Assembly: GCA_963585895.1 (NCBI GenBank)
Contig: CAUZXS010004355.1
Location: 48,501-112,500, forward strand
Length of the DNA: 64,000 nucleotides
Origin: Sepioteuthis lessoniana
Lineage: Eukaryota; Mollusca; Cephalopoda; Myopsida; Loliginidae
Reading direction: 5' to 3'
Below are positions 32,162-43,094 of the stretch, piece after piece; the first letter of the stretch is position 1, and each line of letters begins with the position of its first letter. The position numbers and the translations under genes are program-made. Below the pieces are notes generated by a model that did no database searches, had not been told where the DNA came from, and saw only the letters and a program-made list of their open reading frames with translations.

Positions 32162-34527
32162 TGTTGCGGAGCTGATAAGTATGTCGACCCCGCAAATGAA
32201 TTATGTGAATGAGAACAGCCAAAGCAATATGAAGGAACAAAGGCGAGGTAAGAATAATAACAAGTGACAATTTATTTGTCGTATTTACAAGCGTGTATGT
32301 AAATGTCTGTGGCGGTTGTATGTAGTCTTCAGCTAGGATGGGTTACGTCGTTCGCTGGTATAGTCGCGTTGTAGATGTTCGCAGCTGGACGTTCGACGAG
32401 GGTAGCTGGCGTAGGTCGAGTCGTGGAGATACAGCTGGATGTTTGATGCTGGTAAGCTGAGATTCGGTCGGGTCGTTGGATACCGTTGGATAGTCGTCGC
32501 GGGCAGCTGAGGTCGGTCGAGGTTGGTAGATCAATATTCCCGGTTATGACGGTATGTTGGGTTAACCAAGGGTGTGTCGATCCGGTTGCTGGCTCGTACG
32601 GCGGGTCGTACGTGAGCCAGATGTTGCAATGGTAGGACAGTCTGTAACAGCGAGTCGTTACGTGGACTGCGTGGTACCTTGCAAGAGCGTCGAGGTCGAG
32701 GAAAAGGCTAGGGCTTTGCCGGGCTCCCTAGCCGTGCGGACGTATCGGACGGGAGCGAAAGCTTTGCCGTGTCAAAGCCGTGTGGACGATGGCTATGGCT
32801 AGGTTCGCGCCAAAGCCGTGCGGACGTATCGGACGGGAGCGAAGGCTTTGCCGTGCCAAAGCCGTGCGGACAAATCGGACGGGAGCGAAGGCTTTGTCGG
32901 GTCAAAGCCGTGCGGACGAGCGGACAGGAGCGAAGGCTTTGTCGTGTCAAAGCCGTGCGGACGAGCGGACAGGCCAGGAGGCCGAGGCTAACATGGGCGT
33001 TATCTTAGCGCTGCGCAGATAGCGAAGCGGTAGCTAAAGGCTGGACCGTGCCATTAGCGCTGCGCAGCTTATCGGACAATTGGAACCGAGCGAGAGTAAG
33101 ACCGGTTGGTCTTAGAATCCGTCTTCGTGTTTGCCACCTGGCCGTCTATTTCGACTGGTCATTACTGACCGCCAGAGATGCTCTGACCCGCAGACAAGGA
33201 CCTCTTATGGTCCTAAAAAGGACCTTTGTACATACCTATGTAGGTGAAAGAAAGGCAGATCTACCATGAGAAGTGGGACCAACGCCGGAAGGTAAGGTGA
33301 ATGCAGCCGCACAAAATGCAGGATTCCTCCTTAAAGAGCTTCACCAAGAGCTAGCCGTTATTTATCCTACGCCCCACCAGCGTACGAATATGGCACAAGG
33401 CCGTTTTTAAGGTGGGTCCTATCGCAGGGCCGAAGCCCAACGCGGCAGGCAGTTCCAAAAATGCCTCGGACCCCGTCGGCATTCCCCTTTTCGGGGCGCC
33501 TCAGGCGCCGGGCGATAAACCCAACCCCTCCGAAGAGGGTTAAAGCCTGGGGGGACGGCCCCCTGAGGCCAGAGGTGATGTATCCAGTGGTGGAACACAT
33601 CCGAACGAACAGTGCGGCTAGCAACCACTGCCGGTCGAGGGCGCCCCACCACAGGACACAAAGCAAGCAAGCGAAAGAGCTATGACACGCAGCTCCAGCC
33701 GCGTGAATATAAAGTTCTTTGATAAAAAATGAGTGTAGCCATTAGGTATTTTCTTTACCTACTATAAGCTGGCGACGACTGTTAGTTCCAGTTTTATCAC
33801 GTTATTTTTGGCCGAAGTGCTTTGTAAATATTGTTAATTTTAATTCATCCTTTTCTTTTAGCTGTCACGAGGTGTCAAGGTCGTTAGAAAGAAAAAGGGC
33901 TTAGTCAGTTCCGGTCGTACCCGGATATAATTGTCCTAAAGCGGGCGTGTAACTTGATATGTTTATGTTTATCGGCAGGTCGCGGCAGGTTTGTAGGGTA
34001 TTTTATTCGTTGTTGGATTGTCGTCGTCGTCGTTGTTGTTGGTATCTGACTCCTTTATTCGTCTTCTTACCCGATTTAATGTATTGGCTTCGTTGTCTGT
34101 GAAGGCTGTAAGAAAATTACGGAAAGAGATAAAGATAGCTTTTAATTCAAAACTTTATTTCAGGGTTTAACGAGTATTCTTTGGATAAGGAAATTCTCCC
34201 TGAATTCAGTATAATTATGTCACGTTTCCCAGACAAAGTGTTAAACTATATTAAATGTCATTTTCGGTAGGTTTAAAAAGTTGAAGTTTGTGGTATATCC
34301 AGTTGGTGTCTTCAATAGAAGCTGTTGCTAATAGAAGATGTGACCCTCCGCTAAGTTCGAGACTTGGGAAAACACGTGCGCTACCTGCTAACAGCTCAGA
34401 GGATGAAGTCTGTCCTGTGTCAGGGGTACGGCTGAAGTATAGAATTTCTATTTAGCACCCAGAAAGCCATTTCTTTAGGCATGCGCCGTTCTTGCTTCCT
34501 GTCAGAGGGCTTCTGGGAACTGTTACA
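32162..34527 (-). mobile_element. Long GC-rich LTR-like family D, copy D2 (probable solo LTR)
   Basis: The block runs, on the minus strand, from TGTAACAGTTCCC (34527) to TCCGCAACA (32162), 2366 bp, and separates two halves of one gag-protease remnant, so it is an insertion. In minus-strand order it shows: an AT-rich 5' part, a possible TATA (AACTTTATATTCACG near 33705-33720), a GC-rich middle (33360-33670) that is the reverse complement of 62562-62880, a segment matching 63480-63880, hairpin minisatellites (32700-32975), AATAAA near 32270 and the CA end. Upstream-type promoter order and polyA signal favour a giant LTR. No target duplication was found. The many small ORFs on both strands are GC-driven. 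Confidence 0.65.
32700..32975 (-). repeat. Hairpin minisatellite of D2
   Basis: About six tandem units of 45-60 bp of the form GACGGGAGCGAAGGCTTTG, then CCGTGCCAAAGCCGTGCG. Each has a 7 bp stem GGCTTTG/CAAAGCC. The loop varies (CCGTGC, TCGGGT, TCGTGT). It mirrors 63870-64000 and is the counterpart of 190-680. Confidence 0.8.
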
Positions 34528-35055
34528 TTTTTTGAATTTCTTTTCTTTTCTTTTTTAGTTTTTTTTATTAATCCCCACAAAAGAAAAGTAGTAATAACAG
34601 AAAATTATAGAAGAGTTAGGGGGACTAATGGAGAAGAGCCAGATAAAGAGGATGCAATAGAAAAGCGATTGGAGGAAGGTCAGGAAGAATGGATCTTGTA
34701 TTTAATAAATTTCTATCAAGATGTCATGTCTGTGAATCAAAACGTCATTTGGCAAAGGACTGTCCACATGCAAGCAAAGAATTCAGATGAAACAGTTTAT
34801 ATGACTTTGATGACTAAACTATTGAATCAAATATCAACCCAAGAAGTTTTAGTAATGGAAGTTCTGAATGCAGCTATTGTAGACTCTGCATGTACTAAGA
34901 CAATTTATGGTAATGAATAGTTAGGTTCCATGCTTGATCCACTATTGTTCAGAGTTATATTCTGTAAAAAGTGAGAGAGTAATGTGCCTTTTAGATTTGG
35001 AGATGGAAGATTAGTTCTCACAAATCAAACTGTTACTTTCCCAGCAAAAATGGTT
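34528..35055 (+). pseudogene. Retrotransposon zinc knuckle and aspartic protease remnant
   Basis: After D2, one frame gives CHVCESKRHLAKDCPHA at about 34713-34763, a complete CCHC zinc knuckle (C-x2-C-x4-H-x4-C). The frame 34492-34920 then gives EVLNAAIVDSACTKTIYG at 34856-34910, where VDSA fits the retropepsin D-[ST]-A/G catalytic motif. After a stop and frameshift comes FRFGDGRLVLTNQTVTFPAK at about 34993-35052. The order knuckle then protease is that of a gag-pol polyprotein and continues the Gag part before D2. No RT or integrase follows: a hairpin at 35056 and minisatellite DNA take over. Confidence 0.75.
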
Positions 35056-35131
35056 AATCATTTGTGTAACATAAAAAGAGAAATGGCAGTATATACACAA
35101 CAACTTTTGTTTTTATGTTACACAAATGATT
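35056..35131. repeat. 22 bp perfect inverted repeat (fold-back)
   Basis: Left arm 35056-35077 (AATCATTTGTGTAACATAAA AA) and right arm 35110-35131 are perfect reverse complements with a 32 nt loop. It directly follows the protease remnant. It may be a small fold-back element or the product of an aberrant repair. Confidence 0.85.
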
Positions 35132-35229
35132 CCACTGCTGTGAAGTCAAGAATCTCAAGCTAAGTCAGGACTTGTAATCAACATCAGAAAAGATCACATA
35201 ATGATGCGGGGTCAACAAGAACACTTTTG

Positions 35230-36500
35230 GATGAAAGGTAGAAGTACCGTGGGATTTCAGCTCATCACTTAATGTTTCACCAAATAACATGAAATTTTAT
35301 CCATTTACGTGAGATTTTACATCTTCACGCAAAATTTCAGCTAAAACCTATTGATTTTACATCTTCAGGCAAGATTTTACCACCTAACGTGAGATTTAAT
35401 CAATTCCTGCAAGACTGTAGCTCTTCTCGTGAGATTTTAACAAGTAACACGAAATTACACAAATTTACGCGAGATTTCAATAACTACCATGAGATATAAG
35501 TTCCTCGCGTGATATTTCAACAAGTAACTCGAGATTTCACTAACTGGTGATTTCATCAAGTCACACGTGAATTCACCCAATAACCTAAGTTTCACCCAGT
35601 AACTTGAGATTTCACCAAGTAACCCGAAATTTCATCTCTTCTCGAGAAATTTCAGGAAATGTCATGAGATTTCACCTCTTCATAGGTGCCACCACTTCAT
35701 GAGAGATTTTACCAAGTGACACGAGATTTCATCTCTTCTCGAGAAATTTCAGGAAATGTCATGAGATTTCACCTCTTCATGGGTGCCACCACTTCATGGA
35801 GATTTCACCAAGTAACACGAGATTCAATAACTCTTGAGAGTTTTCTACAAATCACACGAAATTTTAACAATTTTCACTTACCACCCTAAGATTTCATCTC
35901 TTCCTGCGAGATTTCTCCTCTTCCGGCGAGATTTCAACAAATAGCACGAGGTGTCATCTCTTCATGCATGATTTTACTAAATTTCACGAAATTGTAGCTG
36001 TTCTCGTGAGATTTTAACAGCTAACACGAGATTTCGACAATTTAAGCAAGATTTCAAAAACTACCTTTAGATTTTATCAAGTAACTCGAGATTTCATCAA
36101 CAAATGAGAAATTTCACCAACTAACGCAACATTTTATCTTTTCACACAAGATTTCAACAATAAACGTTTGATTTTTCTTAGTAACATGAGATTTTACATC
36201 TAAACCGAAACTGAAGGAAGTAAATCGAAATTTCTGCAAATAACACAAAATTTTACCAGCTAACACAAGATTTTACTACTTGAACGCAAAATTTCACCAC
36301 GTAACATTATACCTCAATTCTTTCCACGAGATTTCAACAAATACCATATCTTCTCATGAGATTTCACCGAGTAACGCGAGATTTCTGTTCTTCATGCAAA
36401 ATTTCATTAAATAAATTTAGTTTCTAATATCTAACACGAGATTTTACCACTCAACACAATTTTCAGCAAAATGACAAAGGATTTCATCAACTACTGTGAG
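35230..36500. repeat. GAGATTTCA minisatellite, block 1
   Basis: Tandem, degenerate units of about 20-25 bp around GAGATTTCACCAAGTAACxC. Variants ending CATCTCTTCTCGA or CCTCTTCATG also occur. A higher-order duplication of about 99 bp with the block AATTTCAGGAAATGTCATGA is seen twice (from 35646 and 35745). The same repeat continues at 37020-37330, after LTR A3. Confidence 0.85.
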
Positions 36501-36549
36501 CTTTCCTATCTTTGTACCAGACCGAAATTATTTCAAATTTATTGTTTAG

Positions 36550-36970
36550 CGCGGGAATTATTTTGGCCGTTGAAGTTTCGATTTATATTTTCGTCCAATG
36601 AGGATGATTTATGCCATTCTACTCGGATGACTTTCCCGGGTAGTATAAAAGACTGTGAAAAGGCTCTCTTACTCTCTTCCTCACTCATTCTAGCAGCAGA
36701 ACAGACCAACTTCAACATGAGGAGAGCGTATTCAATTTTTGGACCATTGTTTTCTCTAGAAGATCATTCCTTTATCATTTATTCATTCCTTCTAGACCAA
36801 CTGGTCCTCGAAGCTTCAAGTTGGATGCTTAATTCCTGCTCTAACATACGCAAATGCTTTCTTCCCTACGACTCACAGTACAGGGTTTTCTCTCAAGCAG
36901 TCATTAAAATCTTTCGAACTCATCAATATTCTCGTTTACTCATTTGTTTTACTCCTTTCTTAAAGTAACA
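36550..36970 (+). repeat. LTR family A, copy A3 (solo) inside minisatellite
   Basis: Begins GCGGGAATTATTTTGGCCGT (the TG end mutated to CG) and ends AAAGTAACA. TATA box TAGTATAAAAGAC at about 36639-36651. The CAxCATTAAAATCTTTCG region near 36900 stands where A1 has AATAAA. Minisatellite DNA lies on both sides. The 165-aa ORF at 36471-36968 is a translation of the LTR, not a gene. Confidence 0.7.
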
Positions 36971-37019
36971 GGGCAAGACAACCAATTTGCTTTGTTACTA
37001 AATCTTCTTTCTAGAATTC

Positions 37020-37330
37020 ACCTCTTCATACAAGATTTCTGCAAATAACAAAAAGTTTCACCTCTTCACGATAGATTTCACCAGCTAACGTTTGATCCCT
37101 CCCAAGTAACGTGAGATTTCACACTTTGTGAGATGTCAACTTTTCACCTGATATTTTACCAAGTAAATGAAGATGTCATCAATTTACAGGAGATTTCGAC
37201 ACCAACTGTAACATTTTATCACCTCATACGAGATTTTACCAAGTAATACGACATCTCACCAAGTACACAGGGATGCAAGATTTCCCCAACTACGTTGAGA
37301 TTTCACCTTTTTACCACGAGACATCAAATT
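37020..37330. repeat. GAGATTTCA minisatellite, block 2
   Basis: Continuation of the array at 35230-36500 beyond LTR A3 (GTGAGATTTCAC, CATACGAGATTTTACCAAGT). Confidence 0.8.
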
Positions 37331-37689
37331 GTGGTGGTGTGTTGTTTTTTGCAAACCATGTATTGGAGTTAAGTATAACATTTAGATTTAAGATTAACAA
37401 CAACTGTGACACGATGGGTGTTGGTCGGAGAATCTCTTTGTCTGTTTTGGCGCGAAACCCACACAAAGGGACTGAGCGCGAGATCTCCGGCGAAACCGGA
37501 AGTGGGGGGAGGGAAGGAAGGCCCGAGAGAAGACAGAGAGAGCCAGTCGACAAAGGAGGCCTGAAGAGAACAGTCAGCAGAAGGGAGCAGAATAGACCGT
37601 TAAAAGAACAGGGTAATCAAGAGATGATTCAGCATTCCAAGTGGCTTTGTGGAAGTTTCGCGCAAATATTCGCTCGCGATAGCCTGCAA

Positions 37690-37850
37690 ATGCACGGAAA
37701 GCTGCTCAAAAGTGTCACAAACTCCCTCCTCTTGCGCTTGGAGCTGACCCAAGTCTCTAGATTTAAATCCACCAGAAAATTTGTGGGGAATTTTATCAAG
37801 AGAGTATACAAAAATAAACGTCAATTTAAAGATAAAGAAACTGTAGGGAA
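37690..37850 (+). pseudogene. Tc1-like transposase C-terminal scrap
   Basis: One frame gives SLDLNPPENLWGILSREYTK near 37754-37815, matching the DLNPxENLW motif that carries the third catalytic residue (Glu of DDE) in Tc1-type transposases. The preceding 60 bp are compatible with the strand before it but contain a stop. No N-terminus and no inverted repeats were found. Confidence 0.65.
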
Positions 37851-38104
37851 CGAATAAAAAAAATTGAAAAAAGATAAATAAATAAAAAAAATTAAAATTG
37901 AATCAAAAAAAGAAAACTATTAAATTTGCAGAAACTCCCAGAGGTCTCTGACAGGAAAAAGGGATGAAGCATGCGTAAAGGAAAAAGCGACCTTTCGACA
38001 GGGAGAACAGGCTCATTCACTTTCAGGCGAATTGATCACACCATGGCTGACTGGTGTGTGGGTGCCACGCATACGTCGTTGGTTAGTCCCTTTCACCCAG
38101 TAGC

Positions 38105-38157
<53 letters not shown>
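38105..38157. repeat. (CT)n microsatellite
   Basis: About 50 bases of uninterrupted CT, in an LTR-like segment. Gives an SLSLSL run in the 78-aa ORF over it. Confidence 0.95.
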
Positions 38158-38159
<2 letters not shown>

Positions 38160-38530
38160 AACAGCATACCGAAATATAAAAGACTACGAAATGGAACTAC
38201 GAACTAAAACAACTGGACTTCGACAAACTACCAAAAGCAACTAACCTTTGTTTGAGACTATAAAATATTGTGGAAACTTTAAAATACCAAATGACGACTA
38301 GCATATACAAAAAAACGATTAACGTATTTTTAGACACCTTAACTGCATTCAACCACTTTCAATTGTATTCAGGGAAAACTCCCTCACCCACGGAATGGTT
38401 GTTGAACCCAGGAAATAAAGGAAAAATATAAAAGAAACGTCTCTCGTCTCCTATCTTTTGCTGTCTTCTTTCGTATAATTCTTTTTGGGACTTTCTTGTT
38501 CAAGGAGTTACACCGAGTAGCCAACGTGGG

Positions 38531-38876
38531 GTAAAATAAAATAACCTTATAATGGAGTCAGATGTCAAACGGCATCACAGCTTTGCCCTTGTCCTCGGCC
38601 TAAAATTTAAAATCTTGTATTAAACAGTATTGGAGTGAAATTCCATCAGAAACTCTCAGAAAACTTATTGATTCAATCCAAAACAAGTTTGTTAATGTAT
38701 TAAAATTGAAAGGGAATAAATGTAAATATTGAATTTTGGATAATTTTGCTGTTAAATACAAATTTTCAAATCTGTCTTATATTTATTTCCAGCCTCGAAA
38801 ACGTATTTTGCTTAATTACTTTTTTTGTGGAAAGTTTTTATAAAAATCGAATATGTATACTAATACCCATCGGATC
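38531..38876. other. No gene recognised
   Basis: AT-rich, between the LTR-like segment and the mariner copy. Confidence 0.5.
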
Positions 38877-38878
38877 TA

Positions 38879-39778
38879 TGAGGTGCATACGATAAGTTTC
38901 CAGACTTTTTTCGTATGGGCATTTAAAATTGTCGTAGACACTTAAAAATTCAGTATGTTATTGCTATACATCTTATGAGATAACTGACCAATTTTTATGA
39001 TTTCAGGTTCAAATGAACAGCTAAAGCAGCTATTAGAATACAGCCTACTAAAGCCTGATTGTCACAGCTGGTGAATTTCAAAATGCAATCTGACACTTTA
39101 GAAGAACGATATGCAATAAAATTCTGTTTTAAACTTGGAAAAATGCCACAGAAACGTAGGGAATGCTTCAGACTGATTTTCTATCATCTTGCATGAATCA
39201 AGCTTCAGTTTTTGAGTGGCATAAAAGATTCAAGGAAGGCAGGGAGTCTATGAGGGATGATGAGAGGCGTGGGAGGAGTAAGGAAGTCAATACACCAGAG
39301 TTGATTGGCCAAAGGGTTAGGGTTAGGGTTACTATGTTGAGGTTTTAAGGGAGTTCGGGAAGAGATACCGTCGGAAGAGGCCAGCACTCTTCAAATTGGG
39401 TCAGTGGCATTTCCAGCAGGACAATGAACCAGTCCACAACTCCATCCTTGTCACAGACTATTTGAGCAAGATGGGCATCAAGACAGTTCGTCACCCTCCC
39501 TATAGTCCTGACCTTGCTCCATGTGACTTTTGGTTATTCCCTAAGCTTAGAGGCTGTCGTTATGAGACAATTGAGGAGATGAAAGAGGCTGTGACGAAGG
39601 TCATTGACACGCTCACACAAGAGGACTTCCATGGGGTCTTCCAGAAGTTTTTGGAACGGTACAACAAGTGCAATGCAGCTGGAAGAGATTTCTTCGAAGG
39701 GGACAAGAGTTTCATGTGTGTACTATCAATAAAAGTGCCCATACGAAAAAAGTCTGGAAACTTATCGTATGCACCCTG
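38879..39778 (+). mobile_element. mariner element, 900 bp, internally deleted
   Basis: Terminal inverted repeats share a perfect 40 bp core (38882-38921 and 39736-39775; GGTGCATACGATAAGTTTCC then AGACTTTTTTCGTATGGGCA), with TA on each outer side (38877-38878, 39779-39780). Autonomous mariners are about 1.3 kb. Here roughly 180 codons are missing from the middle of the transposase. Near-identity of the TIR cores suggests fairly recent activity, and such copies can be mobilised in trans. Confidence 0.9.
39083..39760 (+). pseudogene. mariner transposase, DD34D family, centre deleted
   Basis: The N-terminal DNA-binding part reads MQSDTLEERYAIKFCFKLGK, then, after a frameshift, GMLQTDFLSSCMNQASVFEW and RRGRSKEVNTPELIGQ (to about 39313). 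A short GGGTTA-repeat filler follows. The frame resumes with YYVEVLREFGKRYRRKRPAL and QWHFQQDNEPVHNS (second catalytic Asp), then YSPDLAPCDFWLFPKL (third catalytic Asp, the expected 34 residues later), and a C-terminus to 39720-39760. The block with the first catalytic Asp is deleted, so the protein cannot cut DNA. The enzyme would act in the nucleus, cutting at TA-flanked ends. Confidence 0.9.
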
Positions 39779-39867
39779 TAGGTACCACACACAAATTTTT
39801 CAGAGGAATTTGTGCAATAATAAGAAAATTATTAAAAATTTAATGGCGTGTCTAATACTTATTCCCA

Positions 39868-39869
<2 letters not shown>

Positions 39870-39904
<35 letters not shown>
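39870..39904. repeat. (TA)n microsatellite
   Basis: About 35 bases of TA between the mariner copy and repeat B2. Confidence 0.95.
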
Positions 39905-39906
<2 letters not shown>

Positions 39907-39967
39907 ATTATTCAATCCAGTAAATCCGGAGTAGTATAGCGGTGATTGAAATGGTTAATTGTTTAGC

Positions 39968-40711
39968 GCTATATTTTTTTAAGGCAACAAATGAATTGCG
40001 AAACTATTCTTTAAACAACACACAACAACGAAAGTTTTTATTTGCAGCTTTGAGGTGGTTTGTTCTTGGTGCTGCAAGACTCGTGGTAGTTAGGCTTGTT
40101 GGATGTTTGAGACGAAATGGTTTAGCGGTATGTTGAGATGGCAGCGTGTTGTTGGACGTGTGAGGGAAGTATTCAAGTTCACCGTGTAGTTTTGTGTGTC
40201 TGGTAATTGAGGAGAGTAGGCGTTATCTCCATTAATGTGGACCAGAGGTGAAATGGGAGCTAGTGTGTCGAGAGCGAAGTGGCGCTCGGATCGACATAGT
40301 AAATTTTTGTGGTGACAATAAGTGGTGCTTGTGGAAGGCATGCTGAATGTTTCTAATTTATGTTCAACTGGGATTCCTTGGTCTAAAATATATTAGACGC
40401 AAAGAATCCATAAATTAGATGGTTCCCTCGTTGAGTGTCCATGTTGCTGCTGCTAGTGTTAAAGCCACAGTGAGATGTCCACACTGGGTGGCTTGTTTAG
40501 CTAAAAAGCATCGCTAAGTAGGGGCGACCAGAGACACGTCTGTTCTGGTCGCCGTCTCAAGCTGAAGAGAGTGTGTTTGGCCGCTCATCCGTTTTGCTAG
40601 CCGGAAATGAAGGTCCGGGCTGAATAGGATAAGTCATCCTGATTGGGTGAAATTCAGTGTTGAATTAAATTGCGCGCCAAAACAAAATACGAGATTTTCC
40701 TCTTCTCTACA
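39968..40711 (-). repeat. LTR-like family B, copy B2
   Basis: On the minus strand it starts TGTAGAGAAGAGGAAAATCT at 40711, passes CACCCAATCAGGATGACTTA, GCAGCAGCAACATGGACAC and TAATTTATGGATTC, and has AATAAAAACTTTCG (40042-40030) before ending near 39968. B4 is a very close match along the whole length, including the GCGACCAGAGACACGTC segment absent from B5. TG start and polyA signal near the end fit an LTR. The 3' boundary is not certain and no coding region is attached. Confidence 0.65.
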
Positions 40712-41560
40712 GTAGGGAATAATTCCAACCAGGACAAATAAAATATTCAAAAATAGAATATTGAATTTAAATAATCCTGGTAAAGAGCTCAATGTAGAGA
40801 AAATCTACTGAGCAAATAATTTTCTCTTAAAAAAATCAAAAAAGACAGCAATCGGTCACATCAAGATAATAAATTTATTTCCATACTGTTAAAAAGCATT
40901 GATATAAATCAATGCTCTAAAAAATTAACAGGACTTCTTCAGATCAAACAGGAAATGGATTAGAATAGATATTTTTCACATTCACAACCAGACTAAAAAA
41001 AAAAAAAAAAGAAAGAAAAGAACAAAAAAAAAAGAAAGAACCATTTCTCAGATCTAATAAAAAAAGCCTAAACCTTCAAGTAACCATAAGTATCGAATTA
41101 TTATGGCATGTAAAACAACATTCAGTTTTATCCGACGTCAAATTTAACAGAGGCAAAATTTACAGTTACAATAATACGTGTCAAAAATTCAAACATTTAT
41201 AAAAAAAATTATTCAGATATATCTAATTTTAGTACATCAATTTTCAGTTTTAGTATATCAATTTGTATCATTAAAATGAAAGAAACAAATTTAAAATTAA
41301 TGTTAATTATGATACCCCGACCACCAAATTACAATCATAGAGGAAAAATCACTAATATAAATTCAAATTATAATCATAATGATTCGTTTTCAGTTAATTT
41401 ATTTATTTATTTATTCACTTATTTTTGAAAATAGTCTAAATCTATTTTTACGCTTACATCTAGCGATTAAATAACATCCCCGATTTAATAGGTTAACAGG
41501 GTCAAAGTATAACATAATTTGTATCTTTTATTCTAGATACAAATTACATCTTTAGTGTGT
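40712..41560. other. AT-rich DNA, no gene
   Basis: A-rich tract with G interruptions at 40996-41040. Nothing coding. It lies between B2 and B3 and, if B2/B4 are LTRs of one element, would be part of its interior. Confidence 0.4.
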
Positions 41561-41569
41561 GAAATTTGT

Positions 41570-42511
41570 TTGTTTTTAGCGAGGAAAAGTTGTAACGTGC
41601 GTGTGTGTGTTTGGTTACTTCTTCGCTAAGTTTTAAAAGTAAATAAATAAGAAGGTGGAGAAGTAAGAAGACGAAGATGCCGTTAATTTTTACATGAAGG
41701 TTTTAATGGCAGCATGGAAATTAGAGTTTGCGTTTGTGCTGCAAGCCTCGTGGGAAAGGAAAGAAGAGACGAAATGGAGTTATGAGAGAGTTTAGATAGC
41801 AGCGTGTGTTGTTGGACGAGCGAGGGAGGTACGTTCGCAGAATGTAACGAAAGTCAAGTTTGCCGTTTGAGGAAATAAACGTAGAAGTCACCGTGAATTC
41901 GTGTTTCTGGTGGTTTCGGGGAGAAGCATGTGGTCCCCAGAAAATGTTGCCCCGAGGTGAAGAAGTCGCTCGGTGCCGGAGCGGAATTAGACATCGCAAT
42001 CGACATAGCCAATTTTGGGGATGAAATAAAGTTTTTCCTGTGTGTGGCGTATTGAATTTATCTAATTCATATTCAACTGGGATCCCTTGGCCTAAGAGAA
42101 ATAGACGCAAGGGACCCATAAATTAGATAGGTTCCCTCATTGTGTCCATGCTGCTGCTGCTGCTGCTATTTAAGAGCAGGCAGATGGGACGTCTGTACAG
42201 AACCAAGTCGTTCTGCAAAAAGGGTTGTGTTTGGCAGCTTCCCCAATTTTTGCTGTCCGGAAAGGAGATCCGGAATGAATAGGATAAGCCATCCTGATTG
42301 GGTGAAATTATGCGTCGAATTAAATTACGTGCCAAACCAAAATACGAAATTCCTTCTGCTACATATAAGGAATTTTGGTTTGGCGGCTTCCCCAATTTCT
42401 GCTGCCCGGAAAGGAGTTCCGATGGATAGGATAAGTCATCCTGATTGGGTGAAATTATGCGTCGAATCAAATTACACGCCAAACTAAAAGACGAAATTCC
42501 TTCTGCTACAC
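41570..42511 (-). repeat. LTR-like family B, copy B3 with internal tandem duplication
   Basis: On the minus strand, the 5' part is present twice: 42370-42511 and 42220-42363 both contain TGTAGCAGAAGGAATTTCGT (or close), TTTGGTTTGG, CACCCAATCAGGATGxCTTA and the CCGGAxxTCCTTTCCGGxCA segment. Then come a GCAGCAGCAGCAGCATGGAC run, TAATTTATGGGTCC, TTGTGCTGCAAG-like complement and the TCGCTxAAAxxTTxxAACAA end near 41600. It resembles B5 more than B2/B4. Confidence 0.65.
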
Positions 42512-43094
42512 ATCTACTATCAAAGCAGCTCGGAGTCGTAGATCTTTTCAAAATTTTCCATTGAAGTTAAACCTATATTTTTCAACTTCCAAATGTTTGG
42601 ATAAAGCTGTTTGATTTCTCAAGCATTCATGAGACAAAGAAAAATATGATTATTATGTCCTAACTTTCATCTAACCAACAAAATTCCAATATAACTTTTT
42701 TTTTATCTTTTACATTTTCTTTTTGGAAAATTATAGTTTGATACATTATGTTTTTCAAATTACATAAACCATTCATCAGACAATTAATCTTACTTTTATA
42801 ATTATAATTACAATTATTATTATTATTATTCTTATCAAGTTATTTTCAAGTCATGATATTTTCTAATTACTTCCGTATTATGAGTGTTAGTTATTTAAAA
42901 AAAAATTATTCATGCAGGAATAACTAATTTTGAATGTTTTCCAATCAAATATTGTATGTAACATACTGACTCAAGTGTTTATCTATTAATTTTTTAAAAA
43001 CCCAATGTTTATATTAACAAGTTTACAAAAAGTAGGGGATGAACCGTATAATTTTCCTTTTTCTATTTTTATGATAATTTACTTTAATATTATG
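42512..43094. other. AT-rich DNA, no gene
   Basis: A short ATT trinucleotide run near 42810-42830. No coding pattern. Confidence 0.5.

Larger units (their letters stand above)
37331..38530 (+). other. LTR- or promoter-like segment
   Basis: A GC-richer part (37430-37620) is followed by a Tc1 scrap, AT-rich DNA, a (CT)n tract (38105-38157), a TATA-like ATATAAAAGAC at about 38175 and AATAAA at about 38412. It ends near CGAGTAGCCAACGTGGGGT. TATA, then polyA signal about 240 bp later, then a sharp end resembles R-U5 of an LTR, but no second copy lies in this window. The 194-aa frame 37273-37857 crosses several repeat types and is not taken as a gene. Confidence 0.3.

Noticed and set aside
32572..33022. 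Overlapping Arg/Ala-rich ORFs near 32.6-33.0 kb
   Set aside because: They are translations of the D2 hairpin minisatellite, open on both strands.
36471..36968. 165-aa ORF
   Set aside because: It coincides with LTR A3, whose homologues A1 and A2 are not open in this frame.
37273..37857. 194-aa ORF as a gene
   Set aside because: It spans minisatellite, LTR-like sequence and a Tc1 scrap that is coding in another frame.
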